This document shows positions 1 through 8,148 of a stretch of 64,000 nt of DNA, one piece after another. Position numbers and translations under genes: made by a program. How positions within the stretch are numbered: position 1 is the stretch's first letter; every line of letters starts with the position of its first letter. The stretch spans positions 186,001-250,000 of the forward strand of contig NZ_JBHTKR010000004.1 of the NCBI RefSeq assembly GCF_042678485.1, in the 5' to 3' direction. The notes under the pieces were generated by a model. The model was not told where the DNA came from. It saw nothing but the letters and a program-made list of their open reading frames with translations, and made no database searches. Source of the stretch: Seohaeicola saemankumensis (lineage in GTDB: Bacteria > Pseudomonadota > Alphaproteobacteria > Rhodobacterales > Rhodobacteraceae).

Positions 1-32
1 TTTCAAATGCAGCCCTGGTCTTCTGGCGATGT

Positions 33-761
33 CTATGTGCCGTCCTTGCCCTTGAACACCGAAGTGCGTCCGCGCAACTGCAACGCCTTGCGCGAGCCAT
101 TGAATTTCCCGTTCTGGGCGGCAATTGACATCGGCGGCTCGACCGTCACGGACTTTTCGAATGCCACAATGGAATCATAGAACCGCACCCCCGCAAGTTC
201 CTTGGCAATCGGATCAAAGGGAAACAGCTCGTCCTGATCCGTATACCAGGAGTGCATGGCATCGATCTTGCGTTTGGCGAATTCGATGAAACTTGCCTCG
301 TTTCGATAGCCGCCACCAAAACCGGGCCAGTAAGAGGTGTGGCAATCTTCCACCATATAGAGCGATTGGTCTCGCATATGCGGCCAGAGCCCTTCGAGCG
401 TTGCGATCTGATGCGAACAGACATGACTGCCATCGTCCAGCACGACGTCAAAGGGGCCGTATTTCTGTGCCAGCGCCTTGAGGAACGCCGGGTCGGCCTG
501 ATTGCCGATCTCGACATGCGTGCCAGGGTCGGAATGGGCAGCGCAATTCGGGTCAATGTCTATGAAAACCAGCGTTGAGCCTTCACAAAAGTAACTCTTC
601 CACATCGGGATCGAGCCGCCTTTGAAAATGCCGACCTCAAGGAATGTGATCGGCCGGGCCCGAAACCGCGTCAGCTCTCTTTCGTAAATTTCAAAGTAAT
701 GCATCCATTTTGTCAGCATCCGCTGATCGGTACGCTTCAGGTATTCGACAAACCAACTCAT
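33..761 (-). CDS. Class I SAM-dependent methyltransferase
   Basis: 242-residue soluble protein with a Rossmann-type methyltransferase core. The SAM-binding glycine motif LEVGIFKGGS is at residues 41-50, an acidic strand-2 end FIDID at about 66-70, and DVVLDDGSH at about 105-113. A second acidic strand (MVEDCHTSY, about 136-144) follows. The DDGSH and EDCHTSYW signatures resemble the CmcI/macrolide-sugar O-methyltransferase group, so an O-methyltransferase acting on a sugar or small metabolite is plausible; the substrate cannot be told. It is transcribed leftward and separated by about 240 bp from the upstream tRNA-Thr. The 32 bases beyond its stop at the window edge hold nothing recognisable. 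Confidence 0.75.
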   Translation of the reverse strand: MSWFVEYLKRTDQRMLTKWMHYFEIYERELTRFRARPITFLEVGIFKGGSIPMWKSYFCEGSTLVFIDIDPNCAAHSDPGTHVEIGNQADPAFLKALAQKYGPFDVVLDDGSHVCSHQIATLEGLWPHMRDQSLYMVEDCHTSYWPGFGGGYRNEASFIEFAKRKIDAMHSWYTDQDELFPFDPIAKELAGVRFYDSIVAFEKSVTVEPPMSIAAQNGKFNGSRKALQLRGRTSVFKGKDGT

Positions 762-998
762 TCAACAACAACCTCTGCATTACCTGGCAAGGTACTTGGC
801 CGGTTTGGCGTCAGGATCGGAAGAACGGTTCCAATCACGGCTGACGGGCCAAACATGCGACACTACAATCACTCTACTGGCACATCCCCCTGAGGCAAGG
901 CCCCCCTGCCATGGTGGCTGCTCCATGCATGTGAACGGCCAACCAAAAGCGGCCCGTGGGCGCAAGAGATTGTTTCAAGTTGATAGTTTGGGATTTTT

Positions 999-1074
999 TG
1001 GTGCCGCTGAAGGGACTCGAACCCCCGACCCCATCATTACGAATGACGTGCTCTACCAGCTGAGCTACAGCGGC
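999..1074 (-). tRNA. tRNA-Thr (anticodon CGT)
   Basis: Read on the minus strand this is a complete 76-nt tRNA. The 7-bp acceptor stem starts GCCGCTG and pairs with CAGCGGC. The D arm is GCTC...GAGC, the anticodon stem CGTCA/TGATG encloses loop TTCGTAA, and the T arm carries GGTTCGAGTCC. Discriminator A is followed by an encoded CCA. The anticodon CGT reads the threonine codon ACG, which is common in this GC-rich genome. It lies about 45 bp downstream of the hemY-like gene on the same strand. Confidence 0.97.
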
Positions 1075-1080
1075 CTTTGA

Positions 1081-1102
1081 GGCGGGGCTATAGCACCCCG
1101 CC
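1081..1102 (-). terminator. Possible hairpin terminator after hemY-like gene
   Basis: A 7-bp perfect GC-rich inverted repeat (GGCGGGG, 8-nt loop, CCCCGCC) lies 16 bp past the hemY-like stop codon and just before tRNA-Thr. No U-tract follows on the minus strand, so it may be a weak or Rho-assisted terminator, or an mRNA 3'-end stabiliser. Confidence 0.35.
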
Positions 1103-1118
1103 CCTGGATCGAAAAGAC

Positions 1119-2615
1119 CTATTTTCGGGCCAGGTCCCCGGGTTCTACAGGCGCATCTATCGGACGATGCAGCGTTTCTTCATCGGGAAGAATCTCTGCA
1201 TCCGGCACATCGTCATCCGATGTCGAGCCATGGTCCTGGGTTGAGCCGACAATCATCGGAAGCATTTCCGACCCTGTCGAAGCAGAAGCTGCCCCGGCCG
1301 GAGGCGAGATCCACGCCAGCGTATCGAAGGATTTGCAATTGTCGCAGATCGGAACCCATTCAGCATGTATGTTGTGACACTTCTCGCAGACCCATTGCGG
1401 ACCGCGCGGCGCGGTCAGGGCCCTGGCCAACCACCCCTTGACCACGACATCCGATGCGCCTTCGCCGCGGGCAATGGCGGCCATGTCTGTCATCACGCGG
1501 GCATCAGGTGCGGTGTCCACCAGATCGCCCAGCGCGCGGCGCGCCTCGGGAAAATCCTCGTTCGCGATATTCAATTCGGCCAGCAAAAGACGCGATTCCA
1601 CATGATCGGGATGCTGGGCGATCAGCGGCTTGAACCGTTTCAACCGCGCCGCCGGTGTTTCATCCGGCACGATCGCGGCAAAAGCAGCAGCAAGATCCGG
1701 GTGCGGCTGGGCAGCCCAGGCCTTTTTGATAACCCGCGTCGCATATTTCGCATTGCCCTGTTCTATGTAACCACGGGCGGCAAAGGCCGCGGCCGGGATC
1801 AGGTCTGGTGACAGCTTGTTGGCCTCGATCGCGGCTTCGCGGGCTGTGATGTCATTGCCCTCGGTCAGGACTTCCTTTGCCTCGGACAAGGCCAGCACGG
1901 CATCACGGCGTTTGTGCACATCCTTCGGAAGGCTTCCATACTTGAGTTTCGCACCAAGGGTCCGGCGCGCGCCAGCCCAGTCATGGGCACTGGCCTGAAG
2001 CCGCAGAAGAACATCCTGTGTCTCTTCATGCTTGGGGTGCAGATCCAGCGCCTTTTCGGCCAGCTTGAGGGCAGTCGCCGTATCGCCATCCGCAAGTTTC
2101 TGTTTCATGATCCCGCGTACGGCCACAAAACGGGTGGAGTCGTTTTTCAGCAGGCGTTTGTAAACTTCTTCCGCCTTGCGCCGATCGCCGGACATCTCTG
2201 CTGCCTGCGCCGTCAAAAGGTTCGTCAGTTCCGGCTTGTTCAGATAGCGTTCGGCCTTGCTGGCCTTGGCCATGGCCAGTCGCCCTTCACCGGCAGCCAG
2301 CGCAAGCATGCCCTCGGACAGGGCCTGGTACCCCTTGCGTTCCCGGTTACGGTTGAAATAGCGGCTGAGCGCCGTTTCATCCCCATTGATGAATTTCAGC
2401 ACCGCCACCAGCAAGGCCAGCAGACGCAGCGTCAGCCAGACCAGGAAAACAAGGGCGATCAGCAGGATCACGGCGTAAAGCGGCGTCAGGTTGATCTCGT
2501 ATCCTGCGGCGGCAATGCGAACGCCGCCATCCAGCTCCATCAGGTAGACCGCCCCCATCGCAGCAGCGGCAACGAGAACAACAAACAGGATAATCTTGAT
2601 AAGCGACCAGAGCAT
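1119..2615 (-). CDS. hemY: HemY-like TPR membrane protein with C-terminal zinc ribbon
   Basis: 498 residues. The N-terminus holds two hydrophobic membrane segments (about 4-24 and 46-75), matching the HemY_N domain. A helical TPR-like region follows (about 100-400). Near the end are two CxxC knuckles, C410-x2-C413 and C424-x2-C427, resembling the rubredoxin-like zinc ribbon of LapB. The tail after residue 435 is acidic and low-complexity. This family is named for its place in the hem operon; it is not the flavin protoporphyrinogen oxidase also called HemY, and its biochemical role is unsettled. It lies 11 bp downstream of mic60, with its ribosome site (AAGGA) close to the mic60 stop, so the two are probably co-transcribed with hemD. 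Confidence 0.85.
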   Translation of the reverse strand: MLWSLIKIILFVVLVAAAAMGAVYLMELDGGVRIAAAGYEINLTPLYAVILLIALVFLVWLTLRLLALLVAVLKFINGDETALSRYFNRNRERKGYQALSEGMLALAAGEGRLAMAKASKAERYLNKPELTNLLTAQAAEMSGDRRKAEEVYKRLLKNDSTRFVAVRGIMKQKLADGDTATALKLAEKALDLHPKHEETQDVLLRLQASAHDWAGARRTLGAKLKYGSLPKDVHKRRDAVLALSEAKEVLTEGNDITAREAAIEANKLSPDLIPAAAFAARGYIEQGNAKYATRVIKKAWAAQPHPDLAAAFAAIVPDETPAARLKRFKPLIAQHPDHVESRLLLAELNIANEDFPEARRALGDLVDTAPDARVMTDMAAIARGEGASDVVVKGWLARALTAPRGPQWVCEKCHNIHAEWVPICDNCKSFDTLAWISPPAGAASASTGSEMLPMIVGSTQDHGSTSDDDVPDAEILPDEETLHRPIDAPVEPGDLARK

Positions 2616-2626
2616 TCAGTTATCCT

Positions 2627-3967
2627 TCAGTTCGTGTTCAGGGATTGGGCAAGGTTCTGCGCCGCATCCATCAAGGTCACGCGCATCAGAGCCTGGCTGC
2701 GCCACTCTGCCAATAGTGTTGCCGCCTCGTCCGGCAACCCTTCAATCTCGGCCAGCGTATCCGACAGCCGCCCGTCCCGCAGCGCCGCTTCGGCGCGCGA
2801 CAGGATTGCATCGGGATCATCCCCATCTCTGGGCTGCAAAGACCTCAGACCAAGCTGCGTCTCGAAAAATCCGCCAATGCCACCCGCACCGTTTGATTGC
2901 CGCGCGGCCCGCAAAGCATCGCGGGCCAGATCGGGAAAGGCGGCTTGCAGGGCGGCCAGGGTCGGCACACCGGTTTCCGCCTGTTCCAGCAGGACCGTCG
3001 GGATTTCTGCGCCCGTGGCAGTCAGATCGTTCACCGCTTCGGCATATCCCGTGCCAGCGTCAAGCGCGGTCACGATCCGGGTGACGGCGGCGCGCTTCAT
3101 CGTTGTCTCTGCCGTCAACTGCGCCTGCGCTTCTGCCTGCGCGGCTTCGTCGGAAATCGCTGCAATCTGTGCCTGTTGCGTCTCAAGAGCGGCGCGGATC
3201 TGATCAAGCTCCGCACGCGCATCGGCCAAGGCGGCCTGGGCCTGCGTATCGACACCACCGCCTTGGGAAACCGGCCTGGCTTCCAGGGCGTCGATCCGGC
3301 CGGCCAGAACCCCGATCTGCGTTGCAAGATCCTCGATCGTCGGGCCAAGATCAGGCCCGGCTGGTGGGACCTCGGGCGCGGGGGCGGCCTCAAGCGCGGC
3401 AAGCCGTGCCTGGAGATCCGACAATGCGGTCTGTTGCGCGACGGTCCTCTGCTCGACTTCCGTCAGAAGGCCCTGACCCGTGTCCAGCCCAGGCAGCGGC
3501 ATTCCTTCAAGAACACCGCTTCGTGCCAGACCAAAGCCGATAGCCGCGGCCGCGACACCGCCCAGCAGCATCGGAAAGAACCCGCCTTTCCTGATCACAA
3601 CCTTTTCGGAAGCAACCGGCTTTTCGGGCTTGTCCACATCAGGCTTGCCACCCTCCGCGTCTTGCGGATCTGGCTCAGTGGAGGTGCTGTCTGCAACGAC
3701 TGCCTCGGTTTCTGGTTCGGACTCGTCGCTGGCGGTGCCAACCTTATCCGCCTCCGCCTGCAAGGTGTCCGCGTCTTGCGGTGCAGCAGCGCTTTCAGCC
3801 GTCTCGGCATCGTCGGTCTGCGTCTTGGAGGGGGATTCGCCATCGTAGATCGGATCATTCACAATGACCGCATCCTCGATCGGATCACTGGGCAGTTCCT
3901 GGTTCGGGGAGTTCTTTTTCTTGTCCGGCACCGGCAGCAACCCTTTCGAATCTGGTCTCGCAAACAT
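2627..3967 (-). CDS. Mic60/mitofilin-family inner-membrane protein
   Basis: 446 residues with the mitofilin layout. An acidic, proline-rich N-terminal region (1-120) precedes one membrane span at about 130-148 (FFPMLLGGVAAAAIGFGLA). A long Ala/Gln/Glu-rich coiled coil runs from about 168 to 290, and a C-terminal helical domain resembles the mitofilin signature. Alphaproteobacterial Mic60 homologues are known to sit between hemD and hemY, as here, and are linked to inner-membrane shaping and envelope contact sites. Most of the protein should face the periplasm. The call is based on architecture and context, since the sequence itself is low-complexity. It starts 56 bp after the hemD stop and ends 11 bp before the hemY-like gene. 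Confidence 0.8.
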   Translation of the reverse strand: MFARPDSKGLLPVPDKKKNSPNQELPSDPIEDAVIVNDPIYDGESPSKTQTDDAETAESAAAPQDADTLQAEADKVGTASDESEPETEAVVADSTSTEPDPQDAEGGKPDVDKPEKPVASEKVVIRKGGFFPMLLGGVAAAAIGFGLARSGVLEGMPLPGLDTGQGLLTEVEQRTVAQQTALSDLQARLAALEAAPAPEVPPAGPDLGPTIEDLATQIGVLAGRIDALEARPVSQGGGVDTQAQAALADARAELDQIRAALETQQAQIAAISDEAAQAEAQAQLTAETTMKRAAVTRIVTALDAGTGYAEAVNDLTATGAEIPTVLLEQAETGVPTLAALQAAFPDLARDALRAARQSNGAGGIGGFFETQLGLRSLQPRDGDDPDAILSRAEAALRDGRLSDTLAEIEGLPDEAATLLAEWRSQALMRVTLMDAAQNLAQSLNTN

Positions 3968-4023
3968 TTACGTCACCCGAAAGCCTACTGTGACGGGCTG
4001 ACTGTCTCAAGTCATTGATCCTT

Positions 4024-4746
4024 TTACAGTGGTTTCTCTTTGTCCCATGGCGCGGACTGAAGCAGATCGGCGATCACGCTCGCCATGCTTTCGAAATCCG
4101 GATGAGCCGCAACACGCATGTCTTCAACGTCAAACCGAAGGGAATCGGCTGTCGCTTCGCTCATCGCAACGGCATAAACCTTTGCGCTGACGGGGGCCGA
4201 GCCCAGCAATGCGGCACTTCTGGGTGAGAACAGCGGCAGGATCACGGGTCGATACCCATCCAGAAGCGATTTAGCCTCCTCCGTCAGGGTCAGGGCATTC
4301 TGATGATAGACGATCGCCTGGGACACGGGAAAGCCAGCCGCGCCAAGCCGTTCCGAGATGTCGCCACGAGCATGCGCGCCCCGGACATGAAGCAGCGGAG
4401 CGGGCGCATTGTCCTGTTTTATCCGGTCGATCAGGGCATCGGCATCGCCACCCGCCGATATCGCGTGAAGGCCGGCAGCGGTCGCGGCACGTGCGGTGGC
4501 ATCGCCAACCGTGTAACAGGGCAGCGCCTTGGGACCATTGGCGGCGACATAGGCCGCAACGCCATTGGCAGAGGTGAAGATCAGCGTCTTGATACCCTCA
4601 AGGCTTGGCAATCGCGGATCAAGAACGATCTCCATCAGGGGAGAGATGCAAATCTCAAGGCGGTCACCGAATGCAGCAGACAGCAGCATCGCCATCCGGT
4701 GCGATGACGCTTCGGGACGGGTCAACAAGATGACAGGCCGTGTCAT
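4024..4746 (-). CDS. hemD: Uroporphyrinogen-III synthase
   Basis: Cyclises hydroxymethylbilane to uroporphyrinogen III, the branch precursor of heme, siroheme and cobalamin. The 240-residue protein begins MTRPVILLTRPEASS, has the two-lobed HemD pattern with an IFTSANGV-type motif near residue 85, and ends in a lobe with SPRSAALL. The reading frame extends 91 codons further upstream, but that part lacks family similarity and would run across the divergent tsaD start, so I chose the ATG at 4746. It heads the hemD-mic60-hemY cluster. hemC is not adjacent in this window. The 96-bp gap to tsaD must hold both divergent promoters. Confidence 0.9.
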   Translation of the reverse strand: MTRPVILLTRPEASSHRMAMLLSAAFGDRLEICISPLMEIVLDPRLPSLEGIKTLIFTSANGVAAYVAANGPKALPCYTVGDATARAATAAGLHAISAGGDADALIDRIKQDNAPAPLLHVRGAHARGDISERLGAAGFPVSQAIVYHQNALTLTEEAKSLLDGYRPVILPLFSPRSAALLGSAPVSAKVYAVAMSEATADSLRFDVEDMRVAAHPDFESMASVIADLLQSAPWDKEKPL

Positions 4747-4842
4747 GATTGCGCCGGGATTGTTTGCATCCTTGTCTGGTGTTACCTCGCAACCGGTGGT
4801 CTTGCAATGTTCAGGGCCGGTTCTGGCAGGATTGAACGACCA

Positions 4843-5940
4843 ATGGCCAAGACGCTGACGATACTGGGTCTGGAAAGCAGCTGCGATGATACCGCCGCGG
4901 CGGTGGTCAGGCAGCGCGGCACGCAACCGGCGGAAATCATGTCTTCCATCGTGCTGGGGCAGACTGAACTTCATGCGGCATTCGGTGGCGTCGTCCCTGA
5001 AATCGCCGCGCGCGCTCATGCCGAAAAAATCGATATCTGCGTGAAACAGGCTCTGTCACAAGCGGGCCTGAGCCTTTCCGACATGGATGCCATCGCGGTT
5101 ACCGCAGGGCCCGGCCTGATCGGCGGTGTCCTGGCAGGCGTCATGTGCGCCAAGGGCCTATCTGTGGGCGCGGGCCTGCCACTGATCGGGGTGAACCATC
5201 TTGCGGGGCACGCCCTGACGCCACGGCTGACTGAGCGGATCGACTATCCCTACCTTATGCTGCTGGTGTCAGGCGGACATTGTCAGTTTCTTCTGGTCCG
5301 AGGCGTCGATGATTTCACCCGGTTGGGCGGCACCATCGACGATGCGCCCGGTGAGGCATTCGACAAGACCGCCCGCCTTCTTGGCCTGCCGCAACCCGGC
5401 GGACCTTCGGTCGAAGCAGAGGCGCGCAACGGCGATCCGGCGCGCTACGCCTTTCCTCGGCCACTGCTGGACCGCGAAGGATGCGACATGTCCTTTTCCG
5501 GGCTGAAGACCGCCCTGTTGCGGACGCGTGACCGCATCGTGGATGAAAAGGGCGGGCTGACTTCGGTCGACAGGGCGGATCTTTGTGCAGGCTTCCAGAT
5601 GGCCGTTGCCGATGTGCTGGCCGAAAAAACGCGCAGGGCACTTCGCCTCTATCTGGCTGACGCTCCGGCCGTTGCTGTTCTTTCTGTCGCTGGCGGGGTG
5701 GCAGCCAACAGCCTGATCCGTAGCAAACTAGAGTCTGTTGCAGCTGAAATGGGCGCTCTTTTCATCGCGCCGCCCCTGTCACTCTGTACCGACAACGCGG
5801 CGATGATCGCCTATGCCGGAATGGAAAAGTATCGTGCGGGCCTGTGCGATGACCTGACATTGGCCGCAAGGCCACGCTGGCCCCTCGACAGATCAAGCCC
5901 TGCGCTTCTGGGCAGTGGAAAAAAGGGAGCCAAGGCATGA
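4843..5940 (+). CDS. tsaD: tRNA N6-adenosine threonylcarbamoyltransferase
   Basis: Transfers threonylcarbamoyl from threonylcarbamoyl-AMP to A37 of ANN-decoding tRNAs (t6A), working with TsaB and TsaE. 365 residues with the ASKHA fold: GLESSCDDTAAAVV near the N-terminus, the metal-binding H119-x3-H123 (NHLAGHAL), a SGGH motif near 146, and SVAGGVAANS and DNAAMIAYAG near the C-terminus. I start at the ATG at 4843 because the family begins directly at the T-ILGLESS strand; a 12-codon extension to 4807 is possible. The stop overlaps the gpsA start by 4 bp. Its partner TsaE is encoded at about 51 kb, not here. Confidence 0.97.
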   Translation: MAKTLTILGLESSCDDTAAAVVRQRGTQPAEIMSSIVLGQTELHAAFGGVVPEIAARAHAEKIDICVKQALSQAGLSLSDMDAIAVTAGPGLIGGVLAGVMCAKGLSVGAGLPLIGVNHLAGHALTPRLTERIDYPYLMLLVSGGHCQFLLVRGVDDFTRLGGTIDDAPGEAFDKTARLLGLPQPGGPSVEAEARNGDPARYAFPRPLLDREGCDMSFSGLKTALLRTRDRIVDEKGGLTSVDRADLCAGFQMAVADVLAEKTRRALRLYLADAPAVAVLSVAGGVAANSLIRSKLESVAAEMGALFIAPPLSLCTDNAAMIAYAGMEKYRAGLCDDLTLAARPRWPLDRSSPALLGSGKKGAKA

Positions 5941-6893
5941 TCACGGTGATGGGCGCGGGCGCATTCGGCACGGCACTTGCGATTTCACTCGCCGAGGCGG
6001 GTCATCCGGTGACCCTGTGGTCAAGAGACCATGAACAGGTATCCGCGATGCGGCTTGCCCGCGAAAACGCACATCGCCTGCCTGGTATTCCTCTTCCGCA
6101 GTTCCTTGCCATTGATACCACCATTCCGGCAGGCACCGGCCCGGTGCTTCTGGCGGTGCCGATGCAGCAGATGCGCGATGTGATCAAGCAGCATCGTGCA
6201 ACCCTCGAGGGGCGCGACCTGGTCGCATGCTGTAAAGGGATCGAACTGAGCACGACAATGGGTCCTGTCGCAATCCTGCGGCAAATGATTCCAGACAGCG
6301 CGGCCGCGATACTGACCGGACCCAGTTTCGCGCGCGATATTGCCAGGGGTTTGCCTACCGCGTTGACCCTGGCCTGTGCGGATCCTGAAAAGGGGATCGT
6401 CCTTCAGCAGTCTCTGACGACGCGGAATTTGCGAATTTATCGCACAACAGACACGATCGGCGCCGAACTTGGCGGCGCCTTGAAGAATGTGATCGCCATT
6501 GCCGCAGGCGCTGTGACAGGTGCCGGGCTGGGTGACAGCGCGCGTGCTGCGCTGATGACGCGGGGGTACGCCGAAATGCAGCGGTTGGCGCTGTCCCTCG
6601 GGGCCCGCCCAGATACCCTGTCCGGGCTGTCAGGCTTCGGTGATCTTGTGTTGACCTGCACAAGTCCGCAAAGCCGTAACATGCGGTTTGGCATGGCACT
6701 GGGCAAAAACGAGGCCTTCGACCCCACCATTACAGTTGAAGGCGCCGCCACGGCGCGTGCCACCTTGCAGCGGGCCGCCGAAGAAGGGCTGGAAATGCCG
6801 ATCACCGCCGCCGTCGTGGCGCTGCTTGACGGCAAGATCCAGCTACGCCAAGCCATGGACATGCTATTGTCACGTCCATTGAAGGAGGAATGA
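5937..6893 (+). CDS. gpsA: Glycerol-3-phosphate dehydrogenase [NAD(P)+]
   Basis: Reduces dihydroxyacetone phosphate to sn-glycerol 3-phosphate, the backbone of phospholipids. 318 residues. The dinucleotide motif is GAGAFGTALA near the N-terminus, GPSFARDIARGLPTA is near the middle, the catalytic lysine lies in GGALKNVIAIAAG, and GLGDSARAALMTRG and SGFGDLVLTCTS follow. All match GpsA. The start overlaps the tsaD stop in an ATGA arrangement and the stop abuts the start of the YciI gene, so translation is probably coupled along the four-gene operon. Confidence 0.97.
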   Translation: MITVMGAGAFGTALAISLAEAGHPVTLWSRDHEQVSAMRLARENAHRLPGIPLPQFLAIDTTIPAGTGPVLLAVPMQQMRDVIKQHRATLEGRDLVACCKGIELSTTMGPVAILRQMIPDSAAAILTGPSFARDIARGLPTALTLACADPEKGIVLQQSLTTRNLRIYRTTDTIGAELGGALKNVIAIAAGAVTGAGLGDSARAALMTRGYAEMQRLALSLGARPDTLSGLSGFGDLVLTCTSPQSRNMRFGMALGKNEAFDPTITVEGAATARATLQRAAEEGLEMPITAAVVALLDGKIQLRQAMDMLLSRPLKEE

Positions 6894-7166
6894 ATGTACA
6901 TCGCCCTTATCGCGCGGGACAAACCCGGCGCCCTTGAAACACGGCTGGCCAATCGCGCTGCACATCTGGATTACGTCACACAGACCGGCGTGGTGCGGCA
7001 GGCCGGACCCCTACTGGACAAGGATGAACAGATGATCGGATCTCTGCTGATCCTCGAGGTCGAGGATATGGAGGCCGCAAGGCGCTGGGCCGCGGGCGAT
7101 CCCTATTCCAAGGCTGGTCTTTTTCAGGATGTCGAGCTGATTGCCTGGAAAAAGGTCATCGGCTGA
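6894..7166 (+). CDS. YciI-family protein
   Basis: 90-residue ferredoxin-like alpha-beta protein of the YciI/YCII family: it opens with YIALIARDKPGALETR, contains the conserved histidine in RAAHLDYV and the D-E rich middle, and ends ELIAWKKVIG. The family forms dimers and has been proposed to have dehydratase or hydrolase-like activity, but its substrate is unknown. It starts on the base after the gpsA stop codon and overlaps the EVE gene by one base, as in many Rhodobacterales. Confidence 0.9.
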   Translation: MYIALIARDKPGALETRLANRAAHLDYVTQTGVVRQAGPLLDKDEQMIGSLLILEVEDMEAARRWAAGDPYSKAGLFQDVELIAWKKVIG

Positions 7167-7585
7167 TGCGCTATTGGCTGTTCAAGTCGGAACCTTCGAC
7201 CTGGGGCTGGGACGATCAGCTGGCCAAGGGCGAAAGCGGCGAGGAATGGAACGGGGTGCGAAACTATCAGGCGCGGAACTTCATGCGCGAGATGGAAGTG
7301 GGCGACCTTGGGTTTTTCTACCATTCGCAGGATGAAAAAGCCGTGGTCGGCATCGTCGAGGTGATCAACCCCGCACATCCCGACAGCACGACAGATGACC
7401 CTCGCTGGGAATGCGTGGATATCAAGGCCGTCAAACCAGTGAAGACACCGGTGACGCTTGAACAGATCAAGGGCGACCCGCGGCTGGCAGAAATGGTCCT
7501 GGTGCGAAATTCGCGACTTTCCGTGCAGCCCGTCACGGCAGAGGAGTGGGCCATCGTCTGTGGCCTTGCCGGTTTGGGCGTGTGA
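7166..7585 (+). CDS. EVE domain-containing protein
   Basis: 139 residues covering one EVE domain, a PUA-related fold thought to bind modified bases in DNA or RNA. Visible family features are the N-terminal YWLFKSEPSTWGWDD, the segment EWNGVRNYQARNFMREM, the strand GDLGFFYHS and the later KPVKTPVTLEQIK. It is the last gene of the tsaD-gpsA-yciI-EVE operon and is followed by a 221-bp gap. The partner nucleic acid is unknown; its place with the t6A enzyme hints at tRNA but does not show it. Confidence 0.92.
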   Translation: MRYWLFKSEPSTWGWDDQLAKGESGEEWNGVRNYQARNFMREMEVGDLGFFYHSQDEKAVVGIVEVINPAHPDSTTDDPRWECVDIKAVKPVKTPVTLEQIKGDPRLAEMVLVRNSRLSVQPVTAEEWAIVCGLAGLGV

Positions 7586-7596
7586 CACCGATATAA

Positions 7597-7630
7597 ACGG
7601 GGGGCAAAGGCCAAGGCCAGAACCCCCCGT
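7597..7630 (+). repeat. Inverted repeat downstream of EVE gene
   Basis: Perfect 8-bp arms ACGGGGGG and CCCCCCGT surround an 18-nt loop that itself contains the palindrome-like GGCCAAGGCC. It begins 12 bp after the EVE stop codon. A strong hairpin without a following T-run; it could terminate the tsaD operon with Rho or protect the mRNA end. Confidence 0.4.
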
Positions 7631-7759
7631 CACCCCACGTGCTCCCTACACACCACACGTGATCACTGGATTAGGTTCCGGCCATACTGGCCCGACATCA
7701 AACAGTTAGCCACAGTCCAACGACTGTGCAAACGCCAAGTGCCGAAAATTTTCTGAACA

Positions 7760-7792
7760 GTGAGAGGCCCACACACCTGGCGGGCTTCTCAC
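7760..7792 (-). terminator. Hairpin after DUF2853 gene
   Basis: 11-bp arms (GTGAGAGGCCC and GGGCTTCTCAC), pairing except for one G-T wobble, around an 11-nt loop. It lies 14 bp beyond the stop of the minus-strand DUF2853 gene. A short T-rich stretch follows it on the plus strand, so it may act in both directions between the two converging genes. The rest of the 7586-7806 gap shows no gene. Confidence 0.45.
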
Positions 7793-7806
7793 GTATTTTC
7801 CGCCGC

Positions 7807-8148
7807 TTACTTGTAGACAGCTTCCTTGCCGAAATGCTTGGTCAGCATGTAATAAACCACGACGCGGTACTTGTTCCGCTCTGACTTGCCGTAGGTTTCC
7901 ACGACAGAATTGATCGCCTCCATCAGCTTGGGGCTGTCGGGCAGTCCAAGCTTCTTGATGAGGAAATTGTTCTTCACGGTTTCCAGTTCGCTCTCCTGCG
8001 AGGAGGCCACCGTTTCGGCATCAGCGTTGTAGATTGCCGGGCCGCAGCCGATCGTGACTTTTGTCAGCAGGACCATATCAGGCTCCATGCCGCACTTGTT
8101 CTTCAGATCGCTTGCGTATTTCGCAATCAGATCGTCACGCTTTCCCAT
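7807..8148 (-). CDS. DUF2853 family protein
   Basis: 113-residue, Lys-rich, all-helical soluble protein. The opening KRDDLIAKYASDLKNKCG, the central KLGLPDSPKLMEAIN and the C-terminal KYRVVVYYMLTKHFGKE fit the DUF2853 family, small proteins of unknown function widespread in Bacteroidetes and alphaproteobacteria. A ribosome site (GGGAG) lies shortly before the ATG. It stands alone between two hairpins, so it is probably its own transcription unit. No catalytic residues can be named. Confidence 0.75.
   Translation of the reverse strand: MGKRDDLIAKYASDLKNKCGMEPDMVLLTKVTIGCGPAIYNADAETVASSQESELETVKNNFLIKKLGLPDSPKLMEAINSVVETYGKSERNKYRVVVYYMLTKHFGKEAVYK

Noticed and set aside
1119..2615. Flavin-dependent protoporphyrinogen oxidase HemY
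   Set aside because: No FAD-binding GxGxxG is present; the protein is a membrane-anchored TPR type. The oxidase role is filled by HemJ at 32.5 kb.
4747..5019. N-terminal 91-codon extension of hemD
   Set aside because: The extension crosses the divergent tsaD start, lacks hydrophobic or family pattern, and the ATG at 4746 gives a normal 240-residue HemD.
7630..7665. CACGTG-containing palindromes near 7634 and 7660 as extra parS sites
   Set aside because: Only the central 6 bp match; the TGTTT/AAACA arms are missing.
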